64,000 nt of DNA from Galeruca laticollis (taxonomy: Eukaryota > Arthropoda > Insecta > Coleoptera > Chrysomelidae), in contig OY998178.1 in NCBI GenBank assembly GCA_963921935.1, positions 51,886,951 through 51,950,950 on the forward strand. The letters run 5' to 3'. Shown piece after piece: positions 10,895 to 22,157 of the stretch. Below the pieces are notes generated by a model that was given only the letters and a program-made list of their open reading frames with translations, made no database searches and had not been told where the DNA came from. Within the stretch, counting starts at the first letter, position 1. Every line of letters starts with the position of its first letter. A program made the translations under genes and the position numbers.

Positions 10895-12430
10895 AGAAGC
10901 AGTTACCAGAAAAAGTAATGCAAGCGGCACGAAGTGCGGTTTCACTATAAATCCCCCAGAAATCATCAAGGCAGTACAAAGTTGTCTGTACCCAATTCAA
11001 AGAGTGGTGCAGTTCCATGAAAATTCAGAAATTGTTCGAATCTGCATCGATAGCCTACTTCGAACATAAAATTGAAGAAGTAAAAGTTTCAACTTTATCC
11101 TCAGTATATTAAACGCTAAAAACTACGTTGAAAGTCAAAGATAATGTAAATATCACAACATTTTCGAAACTGATACCATATTTGAAAAATAAATCAGTTG
11201 TATACCGTCCAAAGATCGAAAATTTTGAAGTAAGAAGAAACTGAAAGATTTATACAAGATGCGCCAGATAATAGATTTCTGCTAGAAAAAGTAATCTAAA
11301 TTAATATAAATAGATCAATTGAAATAATTTTTAGTAATAATTTTAATAATAGGCGTTTGTGGAGCATGTGAAACAGATGAGTTGTTAAAAATAACAATCA
11401 ATGATGTAGATTACAAGGATTCAATTATAATTACCAGAATTCGTGATTCCAGAACTCATACTCAGAGAACTCTCGTGATTTCGAGTCCAAACTACATTAA
11501 GATATACCGCAAATAAAGTGCGTTACGACCGGTAGTTACCACTAGTCGAATATTTTTTGTGAAGTACGTCAGAGAAAATTGTGTTAACCTAGCGGTTGGC
11601 ATCAACAAAATAAGGAATGTGCCGAAAGAAATACCAACTTATCTCAAATTACCGCACCCATAAACTTATACAGGACAACGCTCCAGGCGTTCTTCCGCAA
11701 CTCTGTTAGAAGATTTCACAACCATCAAGTTACATGGCGGACTACGCTCTAGTACGGTAGCTGAGAAATATACAGGGAGTTTCTAAAGTAATATTAAAGA
11801 TTGCTGTGGGCGATTCGCTATTTAATTTTAAGACAAAAAGATCTTATAAACATGTGTGATAAGCCTTGCGTTAATGATTTACTTATAGGACGTTGAATTA
11901 TTTTTAATAAACGAGCTCTGACTGTAAGTGAAACTTATTTAGACCATACTCATGTTTTAAGTGACGCTACTGGTTTCCAAAAGTAATATGGAAAATCATG
12001 TTCATTCCAAATGGCCTTTGGAATATTGATAAAAAACAAATAAAATAGTTCGTTTATTAGAACAATTCAACGCCCTGTAACTCATGAACAACGAGACTTA
12101 TCACGCATGTTTATGAGAACTTTTCGTCTTAAAATTAAATAGCGAATCGCCATCAGCAGTCTTTCAGATAACTTTGGAAACACCCTGTATAGAAGATTCT
12201 ATACAAAATAAAGTTTCAATAGCAAATGAAATGCTACCATATTCAGCAGAACCTAGGGAATTGGCCAATAATACAACGTGCAGTGTAAACTTAAACAATT
12301 GCAACAGCAGCCTCACTGAACACCCAGAAATAGAAGCTACGGTAACTAATAGCACTGGATCTATCATACATTTTACACATCGCAAAATCGGCACTTTCAC
12401 TTTGAATATAGTACAGGATAAATTATTATA
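10895..12430 (+). pseudogene. Crypton-type tyrosine recombinase, split by a MITE
   Basis: Several short frames align in order to the tyrosine-recombinase family encoded by Crypton transposons. The core-binding domain includes QYKVVCTQFKEWC, FESASIAYFEHK and STLSSVY (10985-11110), then FSKLIPYLKNKSVVYRPK and EETERFIQDAPDNRFLLEKV to about 11290. A probable intron ends at ...ATAATAG near 11350. The catalytic domain follows: GVCGACETDELLKITINDV, VGINKIRNVPKEIP, TYTGQRSRRSSATLL, LHGG and TVAEKY. The protein resumes after the MITE with IEDSIQNKVSIANEM and ends at the stop near 12430. The GACRR Arg reads ET and the GHCFRR His reads Gln, so the catalytic set is damaged. The tyrosine of AEKY remains. 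Confidence 0.8.
11771..12189. mobile_element. 0.42-kb MITE with about 95-bp terminal inverted repeats, TA target duplication
   Basis: The left end reads TACAGGGAGTTTCTAAAGT and the reversed right end TACAGGGTGTTTCCAAAGT. Similarity of the arms continues through GCGATTCGCTATTTAATTTT to GTGATAAG, roughly 95 bp per arm. TA flanks both ends. Removing the element and one TA leaves the host recombinase frame intact (E-K-Y-I-E-D-S), which fixes the boundaries at base level. The middle has no coding potential. TA duplication points to the mariner/IS630 group as the likely mobiliser; this is inferred. Confidence 0.9.
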
Positions 12431-12639
12431 ATGTCCATGTTTACAATAGTTAATTATTGAAATCTAAACTATTTTAACCGCATTGAGCAATTGTTTTAAG
12501 GGCAAAAGCTTATAGCTTCGCGTTACCGATGACCTCGACATACTCGTGACATATTGCGCTTAGTGTTGGGCGATATATCGGTAACCGCGATATTTCAACG
12601 ATAAATGGAAAATCACTGGCGCTATCGGTTATTCACTAG
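12431..12639. other. Non-coding downstream of Crypton remnant
   Basis: This stretch after the recombinase stop has no recognised gene. A small palindromic stretch, GGCGATATATCGG near 12568-12582, is the only structure noted. Confidence 0.4.
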
Positions 12640-12822
12640 TTGCAAATACGTTGATTGGTGTTTTATATAATCATTATTTGAATTGATTAATTGTAGAATC
12701 ACTGAGTGTAGTACAATAGTTATTTACTACTTCCAGATACGTTGATCGGTGTTTTCTATAATCATTATTTGAATTGATTAATTGTAGAATCACTGTGTAG
12801 TACAATAGTGTTCACTCAATAT
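12640..12822. repeat. Two tandem copies of a 91-bp unit
   Basis: The segment containing ACGTTGATTGGTGTTTTATA (from about 12640) is repeated from 12731, as ACGTTGATCGGTGTTTTCTA. Both copies continue through TAATCATTATTTGAATTGAT and GTAGTACAATAGT. The offset is 91 bp. One small indel (GAGTG versus GTG) separates them, so this is a fairly recent local tandem duplication. Confidence 0.85.
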
Positions 12823-13926
12823 ACCTATATTCTAGTGTAAAAAAATAAATGATAAAAGCAAAGGATTTTTTATGGAATATTTCCAACGTTGTTATTGATA
12901 TTTGCTTTGAAACATATAATATTGAAATTGAAAATTAGATAAAATTTCATGGCAAATTTAAAATCACAAAATATATTCCGTATTATTTTTTTTTAAAAAT
13001 GATTATTCACAAACTTATATCATTTAACTCCACTATTAGAACTTTATATAAAATATTGACATATGATCAGACTATAATTTATCTAAAAATTTGTTTTAAG
13101 TTTTCACTACCGACGACAGTCCGTATAACTGCCTAATTAAATTTTTTATTATGTAATGAAATGTACTAGTATTCAAATAATAAATTCACAAATAAGCTCC
13201 TAACATATGACAAACTGTTCAACATTTACGTTCTAGAACGCCAAAGTATTTTGCGTTCCAAAACATAAAAGTGTTACTCAGCTCAATGACAAAAAAGATC
13301 CACTTCGCTAACTAACATTGTCAACATTTGATTACAGTTTTCGAAAATAGTATATTATACACCTAGATTGAGAAGTGAACTATTATTTTTTCTCAACGTA
13401 TCTCAACCGAGATATATATAAAAAAATTTCACTACTACGTTGATATGTTAGCTTAAACAAGCATATCAAATTAAGGATCTTTCCAAACTATGGCTTTTAG
13501 AAGTACATGAATATATTGAAAATTTGACACTTGTTATTATTTACTTAGGGGTTTTTTATTATCATTATTTACCTAGAGTAAGAAATATTATTTTTCCACT
13601 ACTAGCTATGAGGTTCACAATTATTGCGTCTTCAAGCCAACTGAGAAGTTGAATTTCTCTATTAGTGGTTAATAATTGTTTTTATTGTTAACCTAGGTCA
13701 ATAATGGACAAATTCAATTGTTTTGAGAATCCAGGGATAGTAGTTTAACAAAAACGTGTGCAACATAATTTTGTATACCCAGGAGAATGTCTTTAACGTA
13801 TTTGCTGTTTGAAATTATCTAACACGATAAAATTATTTGAATAACAATGCCATCAGTTTTAAATTCACGCTCAACCAATAATGACTGATGACATCTCGTA
13901 ACTACAACATGGCGATAATTGCAAAC
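12823..13926. other. AT-rich DNA, no gene recognised
   Basis: Both strands have short, stop-rich frames only. No terminal inverted repeats or known transposase motifs were found. Confidence 0.4.
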
Positions 13927-13929
13927 GTT

Positions 13930-14706
13930 GGGTGCGTTCAGAAAACACAACTGTTGCCTAACCGTTGGGTGAATGTTCTATGAACGCACTTTGATCAGTG
14001 AGCGATACTCAACATGTTTGATGAGCGGAAGCCATTTTTGTAAGCAGTTTTCAAGTGCGCTCACGGAGTACAACACGTTGCAGATTGTGACGTTTTTATA
14101 TTAGTGCAATAAATACAGAAATAAAATACAACATAACATTGTACGCTGGAAATATTTCTTCATAATAATTCCTGTTTTTATCACGAATACCACGTCTTCT
14201 CACATTATAATCATGTGGTAATGGTTCCTGCAAATCTTCTACTGCATCCTCATATTTCTGTTTATATCAATTATATTACCATCATCTAATATATAATTTT
14301 AATTTTTCATTTTTCAAGATACATCCACAATGAACAAATTAACAATTACAATCAGTACATTTAGCCGTAGAACCTTGTAAGCGGTCCATGAAGTTCATCA
14401 TTCATAATTTCAGTAATTATACTTAACACTACGTAGCAGCTTCTCCACTTCTTCTTTCTCTGATTTGATGGCTTTGACATTTCAACATTGACAAAGAGGG
14501 CGCGACCAAAAATCAGCTAATGTGAATGCAAGATTTCGATGACGTTCCGAGTTTAACTATTCTAAGCACTAATATTGTAATTGCATTGTATATGAAGCTT
14601 TATACTTTCCAAAAAATTATCGTTCAGAAGGCACACGTCAACCATTCGTTGCTAGTTAGCGCTCATTCAACGGTTGAGTTATAAGTTATGTTTTCTGAAC
14701 GCACCC
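13930..14706. mobile_element. PIF/Harbinger-type non-autonomous element (777 bp)
   Basis: GGGTGCGTTCAGAAAACA at the left end is an exact 18-bp inverted match to the right end (14689-14706). Looser similarity continues inward (AACCGTTG and related). The flanks are GTT at 13927-13929 and GTT at 14707-14709, a 3-bp target duplication as made by PIF/Harbinger transposases. Inside, the minus strand near 14150-14270 reads KYEDAVEDLQEPLPHDY, then RRRGIRDKNRNYYEEIF, which resembles the N-terminal part of Harbinger transposases. No DDE domain is present, so the copy depends on a helper. Confidence 0.82.
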
Positions 14707-14709
14707 GTT

Positions 14710-15983
14710 ATTTGAAAATAAGTTTTAATTGTGGAAATGTCAATCTGCATCCGACTACTTGATTTTGGTTTTATTAGTAGAAGGGCGAATTTGCATTCCC
14801 TTGCTACTCGATTTTCACAAGAAAAAATTTTATTTTTAATTTTTGTCTTAAATTTGGCTAGTAATGCAAAAAATTGTATATACGCACCTTATTCCGCTCG
14901 GGGCAAAGCCCCTCGCGAAATAATTTTGATGCTCGGTCAATAATAACAATCTTCACCACCTTGGTGTATAATATACTATTATCGTTAGGGGAATGGAGTA
15001 AATAATAGCAACTTCTCAGATTAGTACTGGAAAGAAATATTTTTGGAGTAGCTAAGGTTTTAAATGTTTTATGTTGGAGTAAAAAATGAAAAGTTTATGA
15101 AAAATAGTTATAAATTTTCAAAAGAAAAATAATAAATAAAAATATTTGTTTGTTTGAAAATAATTAAGTGATCTTACAAATAAATGAAATAAATATTTGT
15201 ATCAATTCCACATACCGTTTTATATAAACAGGGTGTAAAAAAAGTCAAAATAATTTGAACTACATATTCTGGGGCCATAAGTAACTCGATGGAACCTAAC
15301 TTAGCTTAATGTAAATGTGCTAAAGTCGATAAGGTCAAGATCTGAACCTCCGGGGACCAGGTAATAAGTACATCAGGATCCCTTCCAATCCAGCTCCAGG
15401 ATAAAGCTCGAAAATATGTTCCCTAGCTTCGTCAGTGTAATGTATTTTAGCACCATCTTGTATTTTGTCTGATTCTTATGTTAATGAGGTAGTATCTCGA
15501 TTAAATAATTAATGTTTTTCAAAAACACTTGTGGGCAAAAAATTATCTATAGTTTAATTAATGATGCCACAATAATCAACAAAATGTACGTGCACAAAAG
15601 ATTGGGAGGGGGGGGGGGTGATGGTAAGGAGTTCAAAGGCAAAAGACAGAACGCTGTGGAGGTCAAGGCTCACCCAGGTATGTGGCCCCTTTTGGTAACG
15701 TAAATATGTTAAACATTTGAAAAATAATAATATATTTACGAAAACATGATAAATAGGAGTAGGAGTATTTGTTTGAAACGAATAAAAATTTCAATGAATT
15801 CATATTGTTACTGCTAGCCGAGTTGAAAGTATGATTTGGCTGCTTGTTACATCAATACACATGCACACATCAAAAATAACTCAAACACTTTAGTTCAAAA
15901 TACCGATGAATTAAGAAACAAAATAGGAAGAAGGGTCATTAAAGACGCCTGAGGAGATATTTCCGCAATAAATGTCACCTTCG
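14710..15983. other. AT-rich spacer with a small GC hairpin
   Basis: No gene was recognised. A compact hairpin, CTCGGGGCAAAGCCCCTCG, lies at about 14898-14916. A run of about ten Gs occurs at 15608-15618. A sequence starting ACAGGGTGTAAAAAAAG near 15229 looks like the tip of another TA-type MITE, but no partner end was found. Confidence 0.4.
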
Positions 15984-16038
15984 TTGGCCAAATACTATAG
16001 AGGTAAAGAGCAAAAGAACACACACACACACAGGGAGA

Positions 16039-16090
<52 letters not shown>

Positions 16091-16300
16091 CAATAAAAAG
16101 TATAGAGATGGCAGTAAAATAAAAAAAACCTGTTCATTCCATAAATAACGGTTACATGAAGTAGCCAAATGGCCAAAATCTACAAAGGTAAAAGGCTAAA
16201 GAACACACACAGAGAGATAGGCAATAAAAAGTATAGAGTGATAGCAGTAAAACAACACGAAATGAGCACTGTTCATTCCATAAATAACGGTTACATGAAA
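15984..16300. repeat. Tandem segmental duplication containing (CA)n and (GA)n microsatellites
   Basis: A roughly 130-175-bp unit occurs twice, at 15984-16158 and 16167-16297. Shared blocks include GGCAATAAAAAGTATAGAG and TTCATTCCATAAATAACGGT. The first copy carries an expanded (CA)n-(GA)n tract at about 16018-16089; the second has only a few repeats. The length difference between copies is mostly microsatellite growth. Confidence 0.85.
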
Positions 16301-16832
16301 TGGAAAATGATTTCAGTTGAGAGAATTAGTTATCAAGTAATTTAATGGTTCTTGTAATAATATTTATAAGACGTTAGTTATCTAATGATTTGGACGACAC
16401 GTTCAATCAAAACATAATTTAGTTGCTCAGTAAGAAAAGAAACGACATTTATTGCTAACAATTGAAATATCGATATCCTAAATCACCCATTTTTGAATTA
16501 GTATTCACGCTTCTGTCGTTGTAATATTTTATTGTCTTGTCACTTGTGAAATAAGTGCTAAACACCTATTCAGTCAATTATTAGGCCAAATATCAATCTA
16601 TTACCATGAAACTTGACACGCAGGAATATTTAAATTAAAGAAAATTATAATTTTTCTTTACATCTCTCCCTTCTAGATATACCACTACATACGCATCCTT
16701 TTCATAGTTCCTTCTAGCGCAGGGGCTGGAATTTTAGAGACGTGGAAAAAGTTTGACTATGATTTCTTATGGTCAGTGTTTATCTTGTAAATTGAGTTTG
16801 ATATTTTTTAACGATTCTGGAATGTCCTATTC
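16301..16832. other. Spacer, no gene recognised
   Basis: AT-rich with stops in all frames. It probably contains decayed 3' sequence of the adjacent minus-strand LTR element, but no LTR could be identified. Confidence 0.35.
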
Positions 16833-17279
16833 TCAATACATCGAAGTTTTTCCTGTTAAGTTTGTTTTATTGTCCACAAAAACGACATTACCAACTTTGA
16901 AGTCCACATGTCTTCGATTTTTACCGTAAATTGTCTTGTAATAATCCTGTAATCGGATTGTATTTTCCTGTCTGTGATCAAAAAATGCTCGGTCGTCTTC
17001 AGATTTGGTAAAATCGCCGTTTTGGAGCAAATCCATTAACAGTATGCTCCGTTTCATTATAGTTTCCTTGAATCTGATTTTATTGTCTAATGTTTGATTT
17101 AGTATCTCGTTTAAGCCATGTTTACAATTATTGATACTTGGGTATTCCTCTGAGACAATCATACCAATATCATTAATGTCCTCCCAATTTTTTACTGATT
17201 GGATGAAATCACTAGCATTTTCAATGCTTGAAGTGAAAATATATGCGTAACTGGTGAAACGATCTGACAACAGGTGCAA
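16833..17279 (-). pseudogene. LTR-retrotransposon integrase fragment (Ty3/gypsy type)
   Basis: The 148-residue open stretch resembles the middle and C-terminal parts of a gypsy-type integrase. DRFTSYAYIFTS corresponds to the D-x-F-(S/T) strand of the catalytic core. LNEILNQTLDNKIR corresponds to the core helix that follows the third catalytic residue. HVDFKVGNVVFVDN corresponds to the start of the C-terminal domain. Substantial internal deletion is likely, because the second catalytic Asp region is not evident. Its upstream end coincides with the start of the tandem-repeat element at about 17287, so that element probably cut it. Family-level call only. Confidence 0.55.
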
Positions 17280-17286
17280 GAAACTC

Positions 17287-18373
17287 TTTTTACTTTTCCA
17301 ATTTTCATGTTTCCGCCCAACCTATCTAATATGCGAGAAAAGTATTGGTTTACCCCAAAAAAGTTGCAATTTCGAAAAAAAATTTGACTTATTTTTACGT
17401 TTTCCATCAACAACAACACGAAAAAACGGTTTTTAGAAAAAAAATCCTGTGTGTATGTCGTCCTCGTCGGCCACTTTTCCTTACATGTCTTGTTAGCACG
17501 ATACAGTCTCCGGAGTGCAATAAGTCAACAATTTTATGATGGAATATTGTTAAGGACATATTACAGATAAACCCTATTGATTTTCAGCTCACTAGAGCCA
17601 GTACTTCAGGTGCTATGGTACTTGAAGTACGACATTTTGTCATTTTTTGAGAAATTTCAGTTTGTTAGCACGATACAGCCTCCGGAGTGTATACGATTGA
17701 TCAATTTTATGATTGAATATTGTCCAAGGTGCCTCACAGAGGTACCCTATTGATTTTCAGTTGACTAGAGCGAGTACAGCTGGTCCTATAAATCCAGATA
17801 TACTAAATTTTTGGTTATTTTTGGAGAAATTTCGGTTTGTTAGCACGATACATCCCCGCAGTGTATACAAGTAACAATTTTTTGATAGAATACTGTAGAG
17901 GGCCACAGATGCGGAAAAGTTAGTTTTAATCTTTAAAACCGTATTAGACTTTGAAATCACAAAGCCACCAATGGTATCTATGGAGCATATCAATAGGTTG
18001 ATTTTCATCTCACCAGAACCAGTAAAACAGGTACTATAGTACTTTAAGACATTTTTGTCATTTTTGAAGAAATTTCACTTTGTTAGCACGTTACATCCTC
18101 TGATGATGAACCCTATTGATATTCAGCTCACTAAAACCAGTGCAACGGGTGCTATGGTACTTGAATTACCAAATTTTTGGTCATTTTTTGATTAGATATT
18201 GTTCAGGGTGTCTCACAGATGAACTCTATTGATTTTCAGCTCACCAGAGCCCGTAAAACGTGTCCTATAAATCCAGATATAATACATTTATGGTGAAATC
18301 TCGGTTCGTTAGCACGATACAGCCTCCGAAGGGCGTGTTCCATATGCGGAAAAGTTTGTTTTAATCTTTAAAA
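17287..18373. mobile_element. Inverted-repeat element with internal about 173-bp tandem array, copy 1
   Basis: The left end has TTTTACTTTTCC and CCGCCCAACC, then GCGAGAAAAGTATTGGTTTA. The right end is GCGGAAAAGTTTGTTTTAAT then CTTTAAAACCGTTTATTTT. ACTTTTCCGC at the left (split by a short insertion in this copy) mirrors GCGGAAAAGT at the right. Between them are units opening TTGTTAGCACGATACAG at about 17490, 17662, 17837, 18080 and 18307. A second right-end motif lies inside at about 17909-17950, so this copy looks like a fusion of two partial elements. It has no coding capacity. Confidence 0.75.
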
Positions 18374-19534
18374 CCGTTTATTTTGAATTTGATTCAATTT
18401 CTTCGAGAATATCAATTTTATCTCGATAATTTTATACTGTTCTGAATATTATCACATAGGATTTGAGAATATTCACGTTTCAAACGTGTTTGGTACGTCA
18501 ATGCTCTCCGCTGCGCCGGTGGCTCATTTCCCTAAAGTGATCATTTGTCATTTTCGGTAAGAATGATGGAACTTGAAACTAGGCCACCGAGTAACAAATA
18601 TTTGTTTAAGTAAATTGAACGGAAACCCCAAGTTCGAGATTTTCTTTCGAATCAATTATTCTTAATCAAAGTCACACAATGAAGTCCTCAAAAACTTCCG
18701 ATAAACTTAGTTTTGTCGAGTGGAACTTCGACGGAATCTTATTATAATTATGTAAATTAGTTTTTTCTTCGGGGAAATGATTTAATCTATCAGTTTCGTT
18801 TATTGAAGTGGCTTCGGTTTAATTCAATTTAACAAGTTTGTCAGAATGTAGATTTATTTTGGAAACATTTAACGAAATCGTTTACAAAAATAAACAAGGT
18901 GAGAATGGTAAGATTAAATTACAAATTATCGAATTATCAAATTCGAACTCCTATTTTTTTTTATTACAAAACAATATAAAATTGTCACGAAACGACAATT
19001 TAATATACCTGATGCCTTGCCATATAAAGTACAATATTATGACACACAGTATCTATCAGTAAAATTTAAATGAACCGTCACATAAACGCTACATAACATC
19101 CGCATGGCGAATACCTATTCTGTATCGTGACTCAAAATAGCAATCGGAATGTAATGAAAACTTTAACCGCAGTATTTCATCCACGAATATTTTATGATAG
19201 TATCCAACTTTAATTTATGTAAGCAATAATTGAACCCAATTAAAGTACGCCCATTTACATTGTTTTTTAATCAGGATGTTGATTTATTGTTTTAAAACTT
19301 TGGTGGTAAACGTAGGTTGTTTTTAAATTTTAATATACAGATCATTTCAATTTTTTTTAGATTGAGCACCCAGTATATTATCTAAAATACCTCAAACCAT
19401 AACAATTTAATAAAAATATCCTTATATGCATATATGAAGGTCAATAAGAGTTACATTTAAAAAATATTTATAAATATATAGGGTGGTTAAAAAAATTTGG
19501 CATATCAAAATTATATATATTTTTAAATGGAATA
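18374..19534. other. Unassigned spacer
   Basis: No gene was recognised on either strand; the 74-residue frame near 18838-19062 has no familiar motif. Near 19485 a stretch TATAGGGTGGTTAAAAAAAT resembles the tip of a TA-type inverted-repeat element and may be the true outer end of the foldback that follows. Confidence 0.4.
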
Positions 19535-21775
19535 CTCTTAGACCATGGTCGATAATTTTTAAAACCAAAAAAAATAATAGTAGGATGGAACCCATTAGAA
19601 AAGGAGGGGAATATTATAAAAATGAAAGGAAAAATAATTTACGGGCGATCTGAGGTCGGGAAGGGGAGGGGGGTGAGTTTTTTAAGGGTAAAAAACGGTT
19701 TTTCTCGATTTTCGGCAAAACTAAAAGTGGCATCGAAAAAAGTCAAATGGCAAAGTTGTAGGTTATAAAAAGATCTAAAACTTTTGTATTCACACTTTTT
19801 TCACATAACCTCAAAATTTATGTTAAAAATTCAAAAAACCAATTTTTTGGTTTTTTATTTTTTTCTTTTACAAAAAATTTTTTTAACGAAATTTGGTGAA
19901 AACTTACCTTTTTATGTCCCAAATACGCTGTAATTTATTTGATTAAAAATATTTATTTTCTCACTTTATTTTGAATTAATATCGAAAAAACACCCTAATT
20001 TTCAATCGAAAACTCACCCGTTAAAATATCAGCTTTTTTAAAAAAGTTGGTATGTTTTCTGTTCTTTGAAATCTCTACTTTCCGATGGTGAAAAAAAAAT
20101 ATATGTTACTTTGGTAAATATTCTCAGAAAATGCAAAAAATCGAAAAAAACTCGAATTCAAATTTTTTTTTATTATTATAAATAATTTCATCTAAAAAAT
20201 GTGATTGCTGCAATTTGCTTCAATTAAAAAGTTGATTTATTTAATACTAATTACATTTATGTCATAGAAAATCTCATTAGATATAAATATAAATGTAAAT
20301 CGTACAATCAAATGTAGATACTTTATTCTGATTACGTTATTCATTACAATATTTTTAAACACATTAATCTTATCATTCATAAATACCTTATATTCAATTC
20401 TAATCACTTATCCATTAGTTTCTGTCTTTTTGATGGCAGTTCTTCATCGTTAGATTCGTCAAACATCTCCGATTCTAGTAGATCTTCGAAATCTTCATGA
20501 CTATCACCTTCTTCCTCTCGAACATTATTACCAGACTGCGTTGGTTCTGCATCCACAATTTCTTCTGAATCATTAACTTCCTCGTAGGTTTCTTTTTCAA
20601 TATTGGAGCAATTTTCAGAACCATGACAGTTTGAACATAAATTTGTGCATTTTAAACCATGTTTTCGGCAAGCACATTTTAAACTGTTACATCTAGTTTC
20701 ACAGCTGCAGCAAATAGTTTTGAGCAATATTTCCGGAATTAATTTTGTGTAAATTTTCTCAGGGTCAAATATTCGAATCGCATATCAAGAACGTACTAGA
20801 TTATTGAGGTTTTATCTGTTGTCGTAATGGCGTACTAATCAAGGTGTAATAGTAATAGATTTAGTACAATTGTAATGGCAAACCCAACACTGATAGTAGG
20901 TATGTATGTAGTAAGAGCCAGACCCGCCTAGCCCCTTCCCCACTTCTCCATGAAATATCTTTTGATGGGCTACTATTTTTCGTAGGTCACTCAGGTATAT
21001 AATTTATCTTAAAATAGTTATAAATAGACATCTACGCATATCATTTAAAGAAGATTCGACAACTTTCTCCAAATATTGTAGATGTCTTATTAAATATTAA
21101 TTTTATTAACTTATTTGTTTGTTAATTATAGTAGTATATTTTTATTTGGAATTTTTTTTATCAATGTAACATGTGATCTAACGTTTTTCGAGTAATTAAA
21201 GTGTTATTTTTAATAAATAGCTCAAAATTTTTTATAATAATTAAAAAAAAATTAAAATTCGACTTTTTTTCGATTTTTTGCATTTTATGTTTGAGTTTTC
21301 GATTGAAAATTAGGGTGTTTTTTCGATATTAACTCAAAATAAGGTGAAAAAATAAATATTTTCAATCAAATAAATTACAGCGTATTTGGGACATAAAAAG
21401 GTAAGTTTTCACCAAATTTCGTAAAAAAGAAATTTTTGTAAAAGAAAAAAATAAAAAAACAAAAAAGTGGTTTTTTGAATTTTTCACATAAATTTTGAGG
21501 TTATGTGAAAAAGTGTGAATACAAAAGTTTTAGATCTTTTTATTACCTACAACTTGGCCATTTGACTTTTTTCGATAGGACTTTTAGTTTTGCCGGAAAT
21601 CGAGAAAAACCGTTTTTTACCCTTAAAAACTCACCCACATCCCCTTCCCAACCTCAGATCCCCCGTAAATTATGTTTCCTTTCATTTTTATAATATTCCC
21701 CTCCTTTTCTAATGGGTTTCATCCTACTATTATTTTTTTTCACTTTTTATTATTTATAAAGGCTTCTACCCTGGT
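19535..21775. mobile_element. Long-armed foldback element enclosing a Cys-rich reading frame
   Basis: The left arm (about 19535-20190) and right arm (about 21225-21775) are inverted copies. Examples are AATAATAGTAGGATGGAACC and its reverse near 21715, TACAGCGTATTTGGGACATA against its mirror near 19920, and TTTTAGATCTTTTTATTACC against its mirror near 19770. The left arm has about 90 extra bases near 20030-20120. The centre, about 1 kb, is unique and contains the reading frame at 20404-20781. No transposase was found. Foldbacks of this form are DNA-element derivatives moved in trans; the family is not identified. Confidence 0.8.
20404..20781 (-). pseudogene. Cysteine-rich (tesmin/CXC-like) C-terminal protein fragment
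   Basis: The frame is open from just after a TGA near 20781; the first Met is at 20727. PEKIYTKLIPEILLKTICC leads into CSCETRCNSLKCACRKHGL and KCTNLCSNCHGSENCSN, a C-x-C-x3-C-x4-C-x-C-rich zinc-binding pattern. A very acidic tail follows and ends in SKRQKLMDK, with a natural stop. From memory this block sits at the C-terminus of a large transposon-associated family that also carries an HAFTGCD-type motif (compare 33900-34400). The rest of such a protein is not seen here. Carried inside a foldback; a possible captured fragment. Function unknown. Confidence 0.5.
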
Positions 21776-22157
21776 CTATCTGTACGTCATCACATTTTAG
21801 AATTTAACGAGAAAAAATAATGTCTCTTTCTTAAAGATTCCCTATACCTAGCTTTTATGATTTTCGAAATATCTCGGTTTTTCTCGAAATACAGTATGTA
21901 AAAAAAAAGTAAGGATAAAACAGATAGGCGATCAGTTGATTTGAAACCTTGGGGCAACTAATTGCAATATTTAATATTATGTATAAATGTACAGGGTGTT
22001 CCAAAAAGTGCGAAATATTATGGACTCCTGCGAACTAAAAAACTTGCTTATCTTAAATAGAACACCCGGTATTTTCATCCTATCCGATTCAACAAATGAT
22101 TCTCTTTCAAACGCGTTTGTATTATTATTTCAATTTATTCAAAAAGTATCAAGTTAC
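21776..22157. other. Spacer between foldback and hAT gene
   Basis: This probably includes the 3' untranslated region of the hAT gene. TACAGGGTGTTCCAAAAAGT at about 21990 resembles a MITE tip, but no inverted partner was found. Confidence 0.35.

Noticed and set aside
17490..18370. CRISPR-like array
   Set aside because: Units are about 173 bp, repeat along their whole length without unique spacers, and lie in an animal-type genome. This is a tandem repeat within a mobile element.
20404..20781. Antimicrobial peptide, toxin or metallothionein, because of the many cysteines
   Set aside because: There is no signal peptide. The cysteine spacing with a Lys-rich GLKC motif and an acidic tail fits a nuclear CXC/tesmin-like zinc module at the end of a larger protein.
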